NCBI RefSeq assembly: GCF_003160695.1
Contig: NZ_QGDD01000003.1
Span: forward strand, 62,001-126,000
Source of the DNA: Nocardioides silvaticus
GTDB lineage: Bacteria; Actinomycetota; Actinomycetes; Propionibacteriales; Nocardioidaceae
DNA length: 64,000 nt
Direction: 5' to 3'
Part shown: one piece after another, positions 45,006-54,388 of the stretch
How positions within the stretch are numbered: the first letter of the stretch is position 1
How the letters are laid out: each line of letters begins with the position of its first letter
Position numbers and translations under genes: made by a program
The notes under the pieces: generated by a model
Seen by the model: the letters and a program-made list of their open reading frames with translations, nothing else
Databases searched by the model: none
What the model was told of the DNA's origin: nothing

Positions 45006-48000
45006 ATGGTTCGCACCCCCCTGCACAAGCCGAAGCACCCGATCCGCCTGGTGACGGCTTCGAGCCTGTTCGACGGCCACGACGCGGCCATCAACATCAT
45101 GCGGCGGATCTTCCAGAGCCAGGGGTGCGAGGTCATCCACCTCGGTCACAACCGGTCGGTCGCCGAGATCGTCGAGGCCGCGATCGAGGAGGACGTCCAG
45201 GGGGTCGCCGTGTCGTCGTACCAGGGCGGCCACGTGGAGTACTTCGAGTACCTCGTCGAGCAGCTGCGCGAGCGCGGCGCCGGCCACGTCAAGGTCGTCG
45301 GCGGCGGTGGTGGCGTCATCGTCCACGACGAGATCGAGCGGCTACGACGGTCCGGCGTCACGATCTTCTCCCCCGAGGACGGCCAGCGGATGGGCCTCCC
45401 CGGCATGATCAACTCCGTCGTCAGCGACTGCGACCACGACCTGTGGAGCCTCGCTCACGCCGACGCCGACCGGGTGCTGGCGGGCGACCGCACCGCGCTG
45501 GCCCGGATGATCACCGGCATCGAGACCGGCGCCGTCGACGGCGACGCGCTGGCCCGGATCCGCGAGACCGCGGCCCGGCGCCAGGTGCCCGTGCTCGGCA
45601 TCACCGGCACCGGCGGCAGCGGCAAGAGCTCGCTCACCGACGAGCTGGTGCGCCGGCTGCGGATGGACCAGCGCGACCACGTGCGGGTCGCCGTGCTGGC
45701 CGTCGACCCGACCCGGCGCCGCGGTGGCGGTGCCCTGCTCGGCGACCGGATCCGGATGAACAGCCTCGACCTCGACGGCCCCGGCCTCGACCGGGACAGC
45801 GTCTACTTCCGCAGCCTCGCCACCCGCGGTGCGCACGAGCTGCCCGAGCACCTCGCCGACGTCATCGCCGCGGCCAAGGCCGCAGGCTTCGACCTGGTCG
45901 TCGTCGAGACCCCCGGCATCGGCCAGGGCGACGCGGCGGTCGTGCCGTTCGTCGACACCAGCCTCTACGTCATGACGCCGGAGTACGGCGCCGCCTCGCA
46001 GCTCGAGAAGATCGACATGCTCGACTTCGCCGACGCCGTGGCGATCAACAAGTTCGAGCGCCGCGGCGCGGCCGACGCGCAGCGCGAGGTGGCCCGCCAG
46101 CTGGTGCGCAACCGCGAGGCGTTCGGCCAGCGGCCCGACGACATGCCGGTGTTCGGCACCTCGGCCGCGACCTTCGCCGACGACGGTGTGACCGCGCTCT
46201 ACCAGTTCCTCCGCGACCAGCTGACCGAGCACGGCCTGGCCGTGGAGGACGGGACGCTCGCGCCCGTCGAGGGCAAGACCTCGACCCGGATCCAGGAGGT
46301 GCTTCCGGCCGACCGGGTGCGCTACCTGTCCGACATCTCCGGCACTGTTCGCGACTACCACGCCCGCACCGACGAGCTGGTGCAGGCCGCCCGCCGCGCC
46401 CAGCGGCTGTCCTTCGTCGTCGACGAGGTCAAGGGTGAGGAGGCCCGCGCCGAGCTGAGCGAGCTCTTCGACCAGGCGCGCGACGCGCTGCCCGACGAGG
46501 TGCTCGAGCAGCTCGCCGGGTGGGAGGCGCTCGTCGCGGAGTACGAGAAGCAGCCCGGGCGCGAGTCGCTCGCGGGCACGATGGTGCCGCGTGTCGCCGT
46601 ACCCCGTTACGAGGACGACGGCGAGCTGGTGCGCTTCTGGCGCCGCGAGAACCTGCCCGGCCGGTTCCCGTTCACCGCCGGCGTCTTCCCGTTCAAGCGC
46701 GACAACGAGGACCCGGCCCGGATGTTCGCCGGCGAGGGCGACCCGTTCCGCACCAACCGCCGGTTCAAGCTGCTGTCGGAGGACCAGCCGGCGACCCGGC
46801 TGTCGACCGCGTTCGACTCGGTCACCCTCTACGGTCGCGACCCGGCGGAGCGACCCGACATCTACGGCAAGATCGGCACGTCCGGCGTCAGCGTCGCGAC
46901 GCTCGAGGACATGAAGGCGCTCTACGACGGCTTCGACCTCACCTCGCCGACGACGTCGGTGTCGATGACGATCAACGGCCCCGCGCCGACGGTGCTGGCG
47001 TTCTTCCTCAACACCGTGATCGACCAGGCCCGCGAGAAGGGCATGGACCCGGCCGAGGCGCTGCGCACCGTCCGCGGCACCGTGCAGGCCGACATCCTCA
47101 AGGAGGACCAGGGCCAGAACACCTGCCTGTTCTCCACGGAGTTCTCACTGCGGTGCATGGCCGACATCCAGGAGTGGTTCATCGAGCACGGGGTCCGGAA
47201 CTTCTACTCGGTCTCCATCTCCGGCTACCACATCGCCGAGGCCGGGGCGAACCCCATCAGCCAGCTCGCGTTCACGCTCGCCAACGGGTTCACCTACGTC
47301 GAGTCGTACCTCGCCCGCGGCATGGACATCGACGACTTCGCGCCGAACCTGTCCTTCTTCTTCTCCAACGGCATGGACCCGGAGTACACCGTCCTCGGCC
47401 GCGTCGCCCGCCGGATCTGGGCGGTCGCGATGAAGGAGCGGTACGGCGCCAACGAGCGCTCGCAGAAGCTGAAGTACCACATCCAGACGTCCGGGCGGTC
47501 CCTGCACGCGCAGGAGATGGCGTTCAACGACATCCGCACCACGCTGCAGGCGCTGTGCGCGATCTACGACAACGCCAACTCGCTGCACACCAACGCCTAC
47601 GACGAGGCGGTGACCACCCCCACCGACGAGTCCGTACGACGCGCGCTCGCGATCCAGATGATCATCAACCGCGAGTGGGGCCTGGCCACCAACGAGAACC
47701 CGCTCCAGGGCTCCTACATCGTCGACGAGCTCACCGACCTCGTGGAGGAGGCCGTGCTCGCCGAGTTCGACCGGATCTCCGAGCGCGGCGGCGTCCTCGG
47801 CGCGATGGAGACCGGCTACCAGCGTGGCCGGATCCAGGACGAGTCGATGCTCTACGAGCACCGCAAGCACGACGGCTCGCTGCCGATCATCGGCGTCAAC
47901 ACGTTCCGCATGCCCGACTCCGACGGCGGCACCCCCGACCACGTCGAGCTGGCCCGCGCCACCGAGGACGAGAAGCGCTCGCAGCTGGAGCGCGTCGACT

Positions 48001-48176
48001 CGTTCCGCACCGCCCACGCCACCGAGGCCGAGCAGGTGATCGCCCGCCTCAAGGCCGCCGCCACGAACGGCGACAACGTGTTCGCCGTACTCATGGACGC
48101 CGCGCGGGTCTGCTCCCTCGGCCAGATCACCGAAGCCTTCTTCGAGGTCGGCGGCCAGTACCGCCGCAACGTCTAG
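45006..48176 (+). CDS. icmF: Fused isobutyryl-CoA mutase (IcmF)
   Basis: 1056 residues, near the usual IcmF length. Residues 1-140 are the B12-binding domain (DGHDAAINIMRRI with the cobalt-ligand His in DGHDAA). Residues about 190-420 are the MeaB/ArgK-type G-protein chaperone (GITGTGGSGKSS P-loop, TPGIGQGD switch, NKFERRG). The C-terminal mutase barrel starts near 530 (YGKIGTSGVSVATLEDMKAL, KEDQGQNTCLFSTEFSLR). IcmF interconverts isobutyryl-CoA and butyryl-CoA with adenosylcobalamin, and some members also act on isovaleryl- or pivalyl-CoA. Its promoter shares a 15-base element with the bkd operon, whose product from valine is isobutyryl-CoA. Confidence 0.93.
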   Translation: MVRTPLHKPKHPIRLVTASSLFDGHDAAINIMRRIFQSQGCEVIHLGHNRSVAEIVEAAIEEDVQGVAVSSYQGGHVEYFEYLVEQLRERGAGHVKVVGGGGGVIVHDEIERLRRSGVTIFSPEDGQRMGLPGMINSVVSDCDHDLWSLAHADADRVLAGDRTALARMITGIETGAVDGDALARIRETAARRQVPVLGITGTGGSGKSSLTDELVRRLRMDQRDHVRVAVLAVDPTRRRGGGALLGDRIRMNSLDLDGPGLDRDSVYFRSLATRGAHELPEHLADVIAAAKAAGFDLVVVETPGIGQGDAAVVPFVDTSLYVMTPEYGAASQLEKIDMLDFADAVAINKFERRGAADAQREVARQLVRNREAFGQRPDDMPVFGTSAATFADDGVTALYQFLRDQLTEHGLAVEDGTLAPVEGKTSTRIQEVLPADRVRYLSDISGTVRDYHARTDELVQAARRAQRLSFVVDEVKGEEARAELSELFDQARDALPDEVLEQLAGWEALVAEYEKQPGRESLAGTMVPRVAVPRYEDDGELVRFWRRENLPGRFPFTAGVFPFKRDNEDPARMFAGEGDPFRTNRRFKLLSEDQPATRLSTAFDSVTLYGRDPAERPDIYGKIGTSGVSVATLEDMKALYDGFDLTSPTTSVSMTINGPAPTVLAFFLNTVIDQAREKGMDPAEALRTVRGTVQADILKEDQGQNTCLFSTEFSLRCMADIQEWFIEHGVRNFYSVSISGYHIAEAGANPISQLAFTLANGFTYVESYLARGMDIDDFAPNLSFFFSNGMDPEYTVLGRVARRIWAVAMKERYGANERSQKLKYHIQTSGRSLHAQEMAFNDIRTTLQALCAIYDNANSLHTNAYDEAVTTPTDESVRRALAIQMIINREWGLATNENPLQGSYIVDELTDLVEEAVLAEFDRISERGGVLGAMETGYQRGRIQDESMLYEHRKHDGSLPIIGVNTFRMPDSDGGTPDHVELARATEDEKRSQLERVDSFRTAHATEAEQVIARLKAAATNGDNVFAVLMDAARVCSLGQITEAFFEVGGQYRRNV

Positions 48177-48177
48177 C

Positions 48178-48368
48178 GCCGACCCGTCGCAAACTCGCAC
48201 GACTCAGGTGCCGATCCGTCGCAAACTCGCACGACTCAGGTGCCGATCCGTCGCAAACTCGCACGACTCAGCGTCAACCCGCCACAAACTCGCACTGTCC
48301 GGCTGCCGACAGGCGTGAGTTTGCGACGGCTCGGCGCCTCCCGGGCGTGAGTTTGCGGCGGGTCGGCC
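48178..48368. repeat. Tandem repeat array, family C, with inverted copies
   Basis: Units of 32 bases at 48178-48209 and 48210-48241, a third at 48242-48270 and a degenerate fourth at 48271-48300, each with a CCGTCGCAAACTCGC-like core. Two inverted copies follow (GTGAGTTTGCGACGGCTCGG near 48315 and GTGAGTTTGCGGCGGGTCGG near 48347). The array fills the gap between convergent icmF and yrdB-like genes and could fold into large hairpins. Confidence 0.8.
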
Positions 48369-48730
48369 TACTCCTGCTCGACCAGCACGCGGATGCTGGG
48401 GAGGAGGGCGAGGGCGTTGACGGCGACGGAGAAGACGAGGAAGACGATCGCCCAGGTGTCGTGGCCGGCGTCCCAGAGGGCGAGGGTGGCGAGGGAGAAG
48501 ACGACCACCTTGGCGGCGGGGCGGACGACGGTGCCGCCGGCAGGCGCCTTCGGGGAGGCGAACAAGTACCAGACGAGCATCCCGGCGAGCGGGAGCAGCC
48601 AGACGAGCAGCCAGCGGGGGTCGTGCTGCCAGCCCCAGATGCCGAAGGCCGCCATGGCCAGCAGCTCGTCGAAAAACACCAGCACCAGCACCGTCCACCC
48701 GAAGATCGCCACCGGCGCATCATGCCCCAC
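48368..48730 (-). CDS. YrdB/DUF2568 family membrane protein
   Basis: 120 residues with four transmembrane helices (AIFGWTVLVLVFFDELLAMA, WLLVWLLPLAGMLVWYLFAS, AAKVVVFSLATLALWDAG, WAIVFLVFSVAVNALALL). The FFDELLAMAAFGIWGWQ and ALWDAGHDTWA blocks are typical of the YrdB family. Function unknown. It converges with icmF across a repeat array. Confidence 0.85.
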   Translation of the reverse strand: MGHDAPVAIFGWTVLVLVFFDELLAMAAFGIWGWQHDPRWLLVWLLPLAGMLVWYLFASPKAPAGGTVVRPAAKVVVFSLATLALWDAGHDTWAIVFLVFSVAVNALALLPSIRVLVEQE

Positions 48731-48746
48731 GAGGGGCGGACCGGCC

Positions 48747-48776
48747 GGCGGACGCGACGGGGAGGACGCGTCCGCC
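48747..48776 (-). terminator. Hairpin terminator after the fasciclin gene
   Basis: Perfect 10-base stem GGCGGACGCG (48747-48756) and CGCGTCCGCC (48767-48776) with a 10-base loop, 13 bases past the fasciclin stop on the minus strand. Confidence 0.7.
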
Positions 48777-48789
48777 GACCGGAGACCAC

Positions 48790-49455
48790 TCAGAGGTCGA
48801 TCGGGCGCAGCACGCGGTCGATGCCGTGGGCGATCTGCTTGTTGCCCTTGTTGATGTCGAGCAGCTTCGCGACCGCGCGCGGGTTGCGGGCGTCGGGGTC
48901 GGCGTCGACGAGGACGACCTTGCCCTTGTTGAGCTTGACGGTGACGGTGCCGCCGGAGGCCATGCCGAGCTCGGCCTTCTCCTTGGCGGCCGCCACGACC
49001 TTGCCGGAGCCGAGGGTCTTGCCCGGGACGACGTGGTAGAGCAGCACGGCCTCGATCACGTCGATGCCGGCGGCCTCCGCGAGCGCACCGAAGACCCGGC
49101 CCTCGCCCTTGAACGTCTTGCCGGTGAGGTCGGCGGCCAGCGCGCGGAACGCGCCGTCGGTCGGGATGAACGCGGTCAGCCGCTGTCCGCCCTGGGTCAG
49201 CAGGCCGACCGGGCTCTCCGGCTTCGCGTCGAGCACAGCGAGGACGGCGGCCTCGACGATGTCGAAGTCGCGCGCGTTCTTGTCGAACTTGGTGCCGTCG
49301 GCCGCGAGGACCTTCGCCAGGCTGCGGTTCTTCGGCGCCTGCCGGTCCGCGTCCGCCGACGCGGGGGCGGCCGTCCCGACGGAGGCGAGACCGACGACCG
49401 CGGCCGCGACGAGACCGGCGGTGCGACGACGACGCGAGGTGGTGGAGGTGCGCAT
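48790..49455 (-). CDS. Secreted fasciclin-domain protein
   Basis: 221 residues from ATG 49455, with GAAAGGAAC 5-8 bases upstream. Signal peptide: RRRRTAGLVAAAVVGLASVG with cleavage near ASA. One FAS1 domain (about 45-220) shows the conserved LTAFIPTDGAFRAL (H1), the YHVVPGKTL motif and the end block VLVDAD with IDRVLRPIDL. FAS1 domains mediate adhesion or surface anchoring. The ribosome-binding site can pair with an upstream segment (49463-49495), which may control translation. Confidence 0.9.
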   Translation of the reverse strand: MRTSTTSRRRRTAGLVAAAVVGLASVGTAAPASADADRQAPKNRSLAKVLAADGTKFDKNARDFDIVEAAVLAVLDAKPESPVGLLTQGGQRLTAFIPTDGAFRALAADLTGKTFKGEGRVFGALAEAAGIDVIEAVLLYHVVPGKTLGSGKVVAAAKEKAELGMASGGTVTVKLNKGKVVLVDADPDARNPRAVAKLLDINKGNKQIAHGIDRVLRPIDL

Positions 49456-49462
49456 GATCGTT

Positions 49463-49495
49463 CCTTTCAGGGGGTCGAGCGGGTTCCTTGAAAGG
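49463..49495 (-). promoter_or_regulatory. Possible hairpin masking the fasciclin ribosome-binding site
   Basis: In the fasciclin mRNA, CCTTTCA (from 49495-49489) can pair with TGAAAGG (from 49469-49463), which contains the Shine-Dalgarno sequence just before the start codon at 49455. Seven perfect pairs with a 19-base loop. Confidence 0.4.
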
Positions 49496-49508
49496 GAGTT
49501 CGGCGCAC

Positions 49509-50507
49509 TCAGCCGGAAAGATTGGACGAGTTGTTGAAGTTTTTGTTCAGGCCGCTCCGAGCGACGATCTCGTCGACGAGCTCGAGGAAGGCCGGCTTCC
49601 AGTGGGCGAGGTCGAAGACCAGGGAGGCGTGACCTCCCGGCGTCTCGCGTACGACGGCGCCGGGGATCCGTGCCGCGAGCTGGCGCTGCCGTTCGGTGGG
49701 GATCGCGTGGTCCCGTGCCGTGACCAGCACGCCGGTCGGCACCTCCACCTCCCCGATCCAGCCGGTCGCGTCGAACCGGCCGAGCTCCGACATCACGACC
49801 GGGAGCGCCCACGGGCTGGTCGCGCGCAGCTCGGACATGCACCACGCGCGCAGCCCGGCCTCGGCGGCGTCCTCCGCCGGCAGCGGGAGCGACGCGGCGT
49901 GCACGCGCACCTTGTCGGCCGCAACCGACAGCAGGCCGAGGTTGGCGATGCCCAGCGTCGTGAAGAAGACCCGTTCGCCGAGGTGGCCCTGCCAGCGGGC
50001 GGCGGTCGAGCAGAGCACGAGCCCGGCCACCCGCTCGGGATGCCGGTGCCACAGCACCTGCGCACTGGCGCCGCCCATCGAGTACCCCACGACGACCGCC
50101 CGCTCGATGCCGAGCGCGTCGAGCACGGCGGCACCGTCGTCGGCACAGTCGTCGAGCGCGAACTGGTCCGAGCGGATCCCCCTGCCGTGCCACCGCTGGT
50201 CGAACGTCACCACCCGGTAGCGCTCGCTCAGCTCCGGCAGCACCGAGAACCAGGTGAGCGGCCCGGTCGTCGCGATGCCGTGCATCAGCAGCAGCACCGG
50301 CGCATCCGGCGTGGGACCGGGGATGTCCAGCACGTGCGTCGTCCCCCGGTCGGGAAGGGACACGGCCCGGGCGGCCGGCGGCACCGGCAGGTCGGGCATC
50401 GCCTCGTCGGTGGCGGCACGCAGCACGCGCACCAGGACCCGGCCGCCGAAGCGCGCCGAGGAGCGGCCGGCCCGGGCAGAGAACCGGCCGATCTTCCGGA
50501 CCGTCAT
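49509..50507 (-). CDS. Alpha/beta hydrolase, last gene of the lipid operon
   Basis: 332 residues from ATG 50507, overlapping the WS/DGAT stop (ATGA). The oxyanion motif LLLMHGIATTG precedes the nucleophile Ser in VVVGYSMGGASAQ near 143, the Asp in VLVTARDHAIP near 268 and the His in GGHASLVFD near 300. The substrate is unknown; given its neighbours, hydrolysis of an ester of a fatty acid or sterol is likely. The C-terminus is unusually Asn/Ser-rich. Confidence 0.88.
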   Translation of the reverse strand: MTVRKIGRFSARAGRSSARFGGRVLVRVLRAATDEAMPDLPVPPAARAVSLPDRGTTHVLDIPGPTPDAPVLLLMHGIATTGPLTWFSVLPELSERYRVVTFDQRWHGRGIRSDQFALDDCADDGAAVLDALGIERAVVVGYSMGGASAQVLWHRHPERVAGLVLCSTAARWQGHLGERVFFTTLGIANLGLLSVAADKVRVHAASLPLPAEDAAEAGLRAWCMSELRATSPWALPVVMSELGRFDATGWIGEVEVPTGVLVTARDHAIPTERQRQLAARIPGAVVRETPGGHASLVFDLAHWKPAFLELVDEIVARSGLNKNFNNSSNLSG

Positions 50508-51961
50508 GCTGACTCCTGGTCCTCGTCGGTACGACGAACCTCGGGCACCGGCTCCGCCGCCGCTCCGGGCTCGGGCTCGCCCCGCAGCTCGGCGAGCGCC
50601 GCCGGGAAGTACGACGCCAGCACCTCCACGTCCGGCAGCAGGTCCGGGCACGCCAGGAGCGAGAAGTTCATCCGGTCGACGTACGACCAGACGGTGACGT
50701 TGAGCCCGATGCCGTCGACGAGCGGGCCGACGCTGAAGATGTCGGTCAGCCGCGCCCCGCCGATGCTGATGGTCTCGCGCGGCCCGGGGACGTTGGACAC
50801 GATCGCGCTGAACGCCGCCGGGTGGAACCGGGCGGCGCGGAACCGGCTGTAGAGCCGGGTGCCCAGCGCCACCAGCGACGGCGGCGCGAACTGGTTCCAG
50901 TCCGCCAGCATCTGGCTGCCGAGCCGGCGGTTCATCTCCTTGGCGTGCCCGGCGGTGCGGGAGATCCGGTGCAGCCGCTCGACAGGGTCGGCGACGTCGG
51001 TCGCGAGCGTGGTGAACAGGTTGGACACGTTGTTGCCGAGCAGGCGGGGGTCGCTGTCAGCGGCGTCGAGGCCGACCGGCACGCCAGCGGTGAGCGAGAT
51101 CGCCGGCCGCTCGCCGTGCTCGTCCAGCCACCGCCGCAGTGCGCCGGCGGTCAGCGCGAGCACCACGTCGTTGAGCGTGACACCGTGCTGCCGACGCACC
51201 CCCTTGAGGTCGGCCAGCGGGAGGGTGACCGTCGCGAAGCTGCGTCGCGACGTCAGCGGTCCGTTGAAGGAGACCCGCGGTGCGTGCGCGATCGGCAGCG
51301 GCACCCCGGTCTCGTTGCGGCGCCGGTAGCGCAGCATCGAGGCCAGCCCCTTCACCGTCGCGAGGAGAAGTCTCGGCAGCAGCGCCGCCTGGAGCACGGC
51401 GTCGCGCAGCCCCTCGAGCGCCAGCCGGCGTCGCGACGGGATCGGGGTGTCGTCGTCGACGTCGCGGGTGAGCGGGGTGGCCCGGTCGGCGGAGCGGATG
51501 TCGGTGAGGTTGCCGAGCATCGCGTTGGCGGCGTTGCCGTCGGCGAGCGCGTGGTGGATCTTCCCGACGACCACCCGTCGCCCGTCGGCGAGGCCCTCGA
51601 TGACGTGGATCTCCCACAGCGGCGCGGTCCGGTCGAGCTGCCGACCGGCGATCCGGCCGATCTCGACCTCGGCATCGCGCAGCGTCGCCGAGCCGCCGAG
51701 GTCGTGGCGGAAGAAGTGCCGGTCGGGGTCGATCCGCCGCTGGGTCACCAGCAGCGGGTGGTTGAGCGCCCACGGCACCGGCACCACCCGACGTCGCAGC
51801 GCGGGCATCCGCCGCAGCCGCGCGAGCGTGCCGACCACCAGGCTGTCGAAGTCGAGGTCGCGGTGGGGCTCGACCACCGCGATCTTCAACGTGTGCATGT
51901 GGACCGTCGGCGTCTCCAGGTAGAGGAAGCTCGCGTCCGCGCCCCGCATCCGGTTCGCCAT
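50504..51961 (-). CDS. Wax ester synthase / diacylglycerol acyltransferase (WS/DGAT)
   Basis: 485 residues from ATG 51961 (GTG 51964 also possible). The catalytic motif HHALADGNAANAML near 140 is the HHxxxDG of the family. Other family blocks are DASFLYLETPTVHMHTLKIA at the N-terminus and NVPGPRETISIGGARLTDIF near 390. It transfers an acyl group from acyl-CoA to diacylglycerol or an alcohol to make storage lipid. It lies in a run of five genes joined by 1- to 4-base overlaps behind a KstR-like box, which would link storage-lipid turnover to sterol breakdown. Confidence 0.92.
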   Translation of the reverse strand: MANRMRGADASFLYLETPTVHMHTLKIAVVEPHRDLDFDSLVVGTLARLRRMPALRRRVVPVPWALNHPLLVTQRRIDPDRHFFRHDLGGSATLRDAEVEIGRIAGRQLDRTAPLWEIHVIEGLADGRRVVVGKIHHALADGNAANAMLGNLTDIRSADRATPLTRDVDDDTPIPSRRRLALEGLRDAVLQAALLPRLLLATVKGLASMLRYRRRNETGVPLPIAHAPRVSFNGPLTSRRSFATVTLPLADLKGVRRQHGVTLNDVVLALTAGALRRWLDEHGERPAISLTAGVPVGLDAADSDPRLLGNNVSNLFTTLATDVADPVERLHRISRTAGHAKEMNRRLGSQMLADWNQFAPPSLVALGTRLYSRFRAARFHPAAFSAIVSNVPGPRETISIGGARLTDIFSVGPLVDGIGLNVTVWSYVDRMNFSLLACPDLLPDVEVLASYFPAALAELRGEPEPGAAAEPVPEVRRTDEDQESA

Positions 51962-53601
51962 CACGGCACCGCCGGCAGGTCCCGCGCGACCACCTTGCCC
52001 GAGGCGTTGCGCGGGAGCTCGTCGAGCAGCACGACGTCGCGCGGCACCTTGTAGCCGGCGAGCCGTGCCTTCACGTGGGCGCGCACGGCGTCGGGGTCGA
52101 GGGCACCGGGCTGCGTCGGTACGACGTACGCCGCCAGCCGCTGCCCGAACGCCTCGTCGTCCACGCCCACCACGACGACCTCGCGGACGTCGGCCAGCTC
52201 GCCGATCGCGCGCTCGACCTCGACCGGGTAGACGTTCTCGCCGCCCGAGACGATCATGTCGTCGTCCCGCCCGACCACGTAGAGCCGGCCGTCCTCGTCG
52301 AGCCGGCCGACGTCGCCGGAGACCATGTAGCCGTCGAGCGAGTCCTTGGTGTCGCCGGTCGTGTAGCCGTCGAACTCCGAGGCGCCACGCAGCAGGATCC
52401 GCCCGACCTCACCGACCGGCACGTCCCGGCCCTCGTCGTCGACCAGCCGGACCGTCGTGCCGGTGACCGGCCGCCCCGCGGTGTCCGGCGCGTGCCGCAG
52501 GTCGGCCGGGGTGGCGATGCTGATCTGGCCGGCCTCGGTGGCGTTGTAGCTGTTGTAGACCTTGTCGCCGAACCGGTCCATGAACGCCGTGACCGCCTCG
52601 CCCCGCATCCGCGACCCGCTCGCGGAGACGAAGCGCACCGAGTCGAGGTGGTAGCGGTCGAGCACCTCGTCGGGCAGCTCCATGATCCGCTCGAGCATGA
52701 CCGGCACCAGCCCGATGCCGGTGGCCCGGTGCCGGTCGGCGAGCGCCAGGGTCGCCTCGGGGTCGAACTTCCGCCGCAGCACGATCGTGCACGCCATCGT
52801 CGCCGCGATGACCAGCTGCCCCATGCCCCACGCGTGGAAGGTCGGCGCCGCGACGACCACGGTCTCCTCGCCGTGCCACGGGATCCGCTCGAGCATCGCC
52901 GCGAGCTCGGCCGGCCCGCCGCCGCTGCGGTTGGCGCCCTTGGGCGTGCCGGTCGTCCCCGACGTCAGCAGTACGACGCGCCCCGGCCTGACCACCGGCG
53001 GCCGCTGGCCTCGGTGCGCCGCGATCAGGCCCTCGGCGGTCGGGTGCTCCTGGGTCGCCTCCTCGTCTTCGACCCAGCTCAGGACCTCGGTGAGACCGGG
53101 GATCCGGTCCCGCGCGTCGGCGACCAGCCCGGCGAACTCCTCGTCGTAGACGATGAGCGCGGACTGCTCCCGCTCCAGCACGTCGGCCAGCTGCGGCGCC
53201 GAGAACCCGGTGTTGAGCAGCAGGCCCGGCACGCCCAGCCGGCCCGCGGCGAGGAACGCGTCGACGAAGCCGCGGTGGTTGCGGCACAGGATCGCGACCG
53301 ACGTCGGCGGCCGGTCCCCGAGGCCGCTCAGGCCGACGGCCAGCGCGTCGGCGCGGTCCTGGATCTCGCGCCAGGTCAGCGAGCCGCGGTCGTCGACCAG
53401 CCCGGTCCGGTCGGGGCAGCGGTTGGCCGACAGGGCGAACCCGGTGGTGGCGTGCGGCCCGTAGCTGCGGAAGATCCGCGCCATGCCCGCGATCTTCCGC
53501 GGCCCCATCGGCGCCATCATCCGGCTCCGCAGCAGGTGGCGGGTCGCCCAGAGCTGGGTGCGGACCTTGCCGCGTGTGGTGGCGTGTCGGGGTGATTTCA
53601 T
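51961..53601 (-). CDS. Acyl-CoA synthetase (FadD-like, AMP-forming)
   Basis: 546 residues. The P-loop-like motif VLLTSGTTGTPKGAN is near 209, followed by the adenylate-binding YNSYNATEAGQ near 352 and the hinge region with YMVSGDVGRLDEDGRLYVVG near 421-440; the C-terminal catalytic Lys is in LPRNASGKVVARDL. It activates a fatty acid, or a sterol side-chain acid, with ATP and CoA. Both ends overlap neighbouring genes (ATGA upstream, TGATG downstream), so it is a core part of the lipid operon. Confidence 0.92.
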   Translation of the reverse strand: MKSPRHATTRGKVRTQLWATRHLLRSRMMAPMGPRKIAGMARIFRSYGPHATTGFALSANRCPDRTGLVDDRGSLTWREIQDRADALAVGLSGLGDRPPTSVAILCRNHRGFVDAFLAAGRLGVPGLLLNTGFSAPQLADVLEREQSALIVYDEEFAGLVADARDRIPGLTEVLSWVEDEEATQEHPTAEGLIAAHRGQRPPVVRPGRVVLLTSGTTGTPKGANRSGGGPAELAAMLERIPWHGEETVVVAAPTFHAWGMGQLVIAATMACTIVLRRKFDPEATLALADRHRATGIGLVPVMLERIMELPDEVLDRYHLDSVRFVSASGSRMRGEAVTAFMDRFGDKVYNSYNATEAGQISIATPADLRHAPDTAGRPVTGTTVRLVDDEGRDVPVGEVGRILLRGASEFDGYTTGDTKDSLDGYMVSGDVGRLDEDGRLYVVGRDDDMIVSGGENVYPVEVERAIGELADVREVVVVGVDDEAFGQRLAAYVVPTQPGALDPDAVRAHVKARLAGYKVPRDVVLLDELPRNASGKVVARDLPAVP

Positions 53602-54388
53602 CCGAGCACCGGGAACCTTCGCTCGCGGGCCAGCTGGTCGAGCGCCGCCTGCATCCGCGCGCGCACGGCCTCGTCGACCTCGGCGACGTCGGGCTCGGGC
53701 CCGAACTCCGCCTCGACGTCGATCGGCTCGAGCACCTGGTCACGATCTTGGTGGGCAGCGGGAGGTTGCCGAGGCCGGCCGGCACCAGCCCGAACGGGAA
53801 GCCGAACGTGAACGGCATCAGGTCCGAGCGCATCAGCCCGCGCAGCGGTGAGTGCCGGCCCAGCCACTGACCGCGGGTCAGGTGGAGCTGTGCCTCCTGT
53901 CCTCCGATCGAGACGACGGGGACGATCGGCACACCGGTCCGCAACGCCGTGCGGACGTAGCCCTTCCGCCCGTCGAAGTCGATGACGTTGGCCTTGGACG
54001 TCGGCCGGAAGGTGTCGTAGTCGCCGCCGGGGAAGACGATGGTCACCGCGCCCGAGGCGAGCACCTCCTCGGCGCTCGCCCGGTCGGCCGGCACGAAGCC
54101 GAATTTGCGGAAGAACGGTCCCGCTGCGCCGGTGAAGAGCATGTCGTGGGCCAGGCAGTAGAGCGGCCGGTCGGCGCCGAAGGTGTCGGCGAACGCCACC
54201 GCGATGATCGGCACGTCCATCGCCATCAGCCCGCCGGAGTGGTTGCCGACCATCAGCGCGCCGCCGTCCGGCACCCGGTCGATGTCGCGGACCTCCGAGC
54301 GGAAGTACCCCTTCATCGCCAGCTTGAGGAACGGCAGCGCCTTGGCGACGTACGCCGGGTCCCGCTCGTCGAGCGCGCTGCGGCTCAT
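53598..54388 (-). pseudogene. Lysophospholipid acyltransferase-like gene with a frameshift
   Basis: The frame from ATG 54388 encodes a PlsC/LPLAT-type protein: GGALMVGNHSGGLMAMDVP (motif I variant NHSGG), FVPADRASAEEVLA, and VFPGGDYDTFRPTSKANV (motif III). After NLPLPTKIVT, near 53740, the reading frame changes: the next residues expected for the family (QVLEPIDVEAEFGPEPDVAE to RRFPVLG and a stop at 53598) lie in another frame. One base is missing around 53738-53742, where the minus strand reads GACCAGG. Restored, the protein would be 263 residues and its stop would overlap the FadD start by ATGA. Either a recent mutation or a sequencing error. Confidence 0.85.

Noticed and set aside
48178..48368. 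Possible CRISPR array (32-base repeats)
   Set aside because: The units abut without spacers, are only four, include inverted copies, and no cas gene is nearby.
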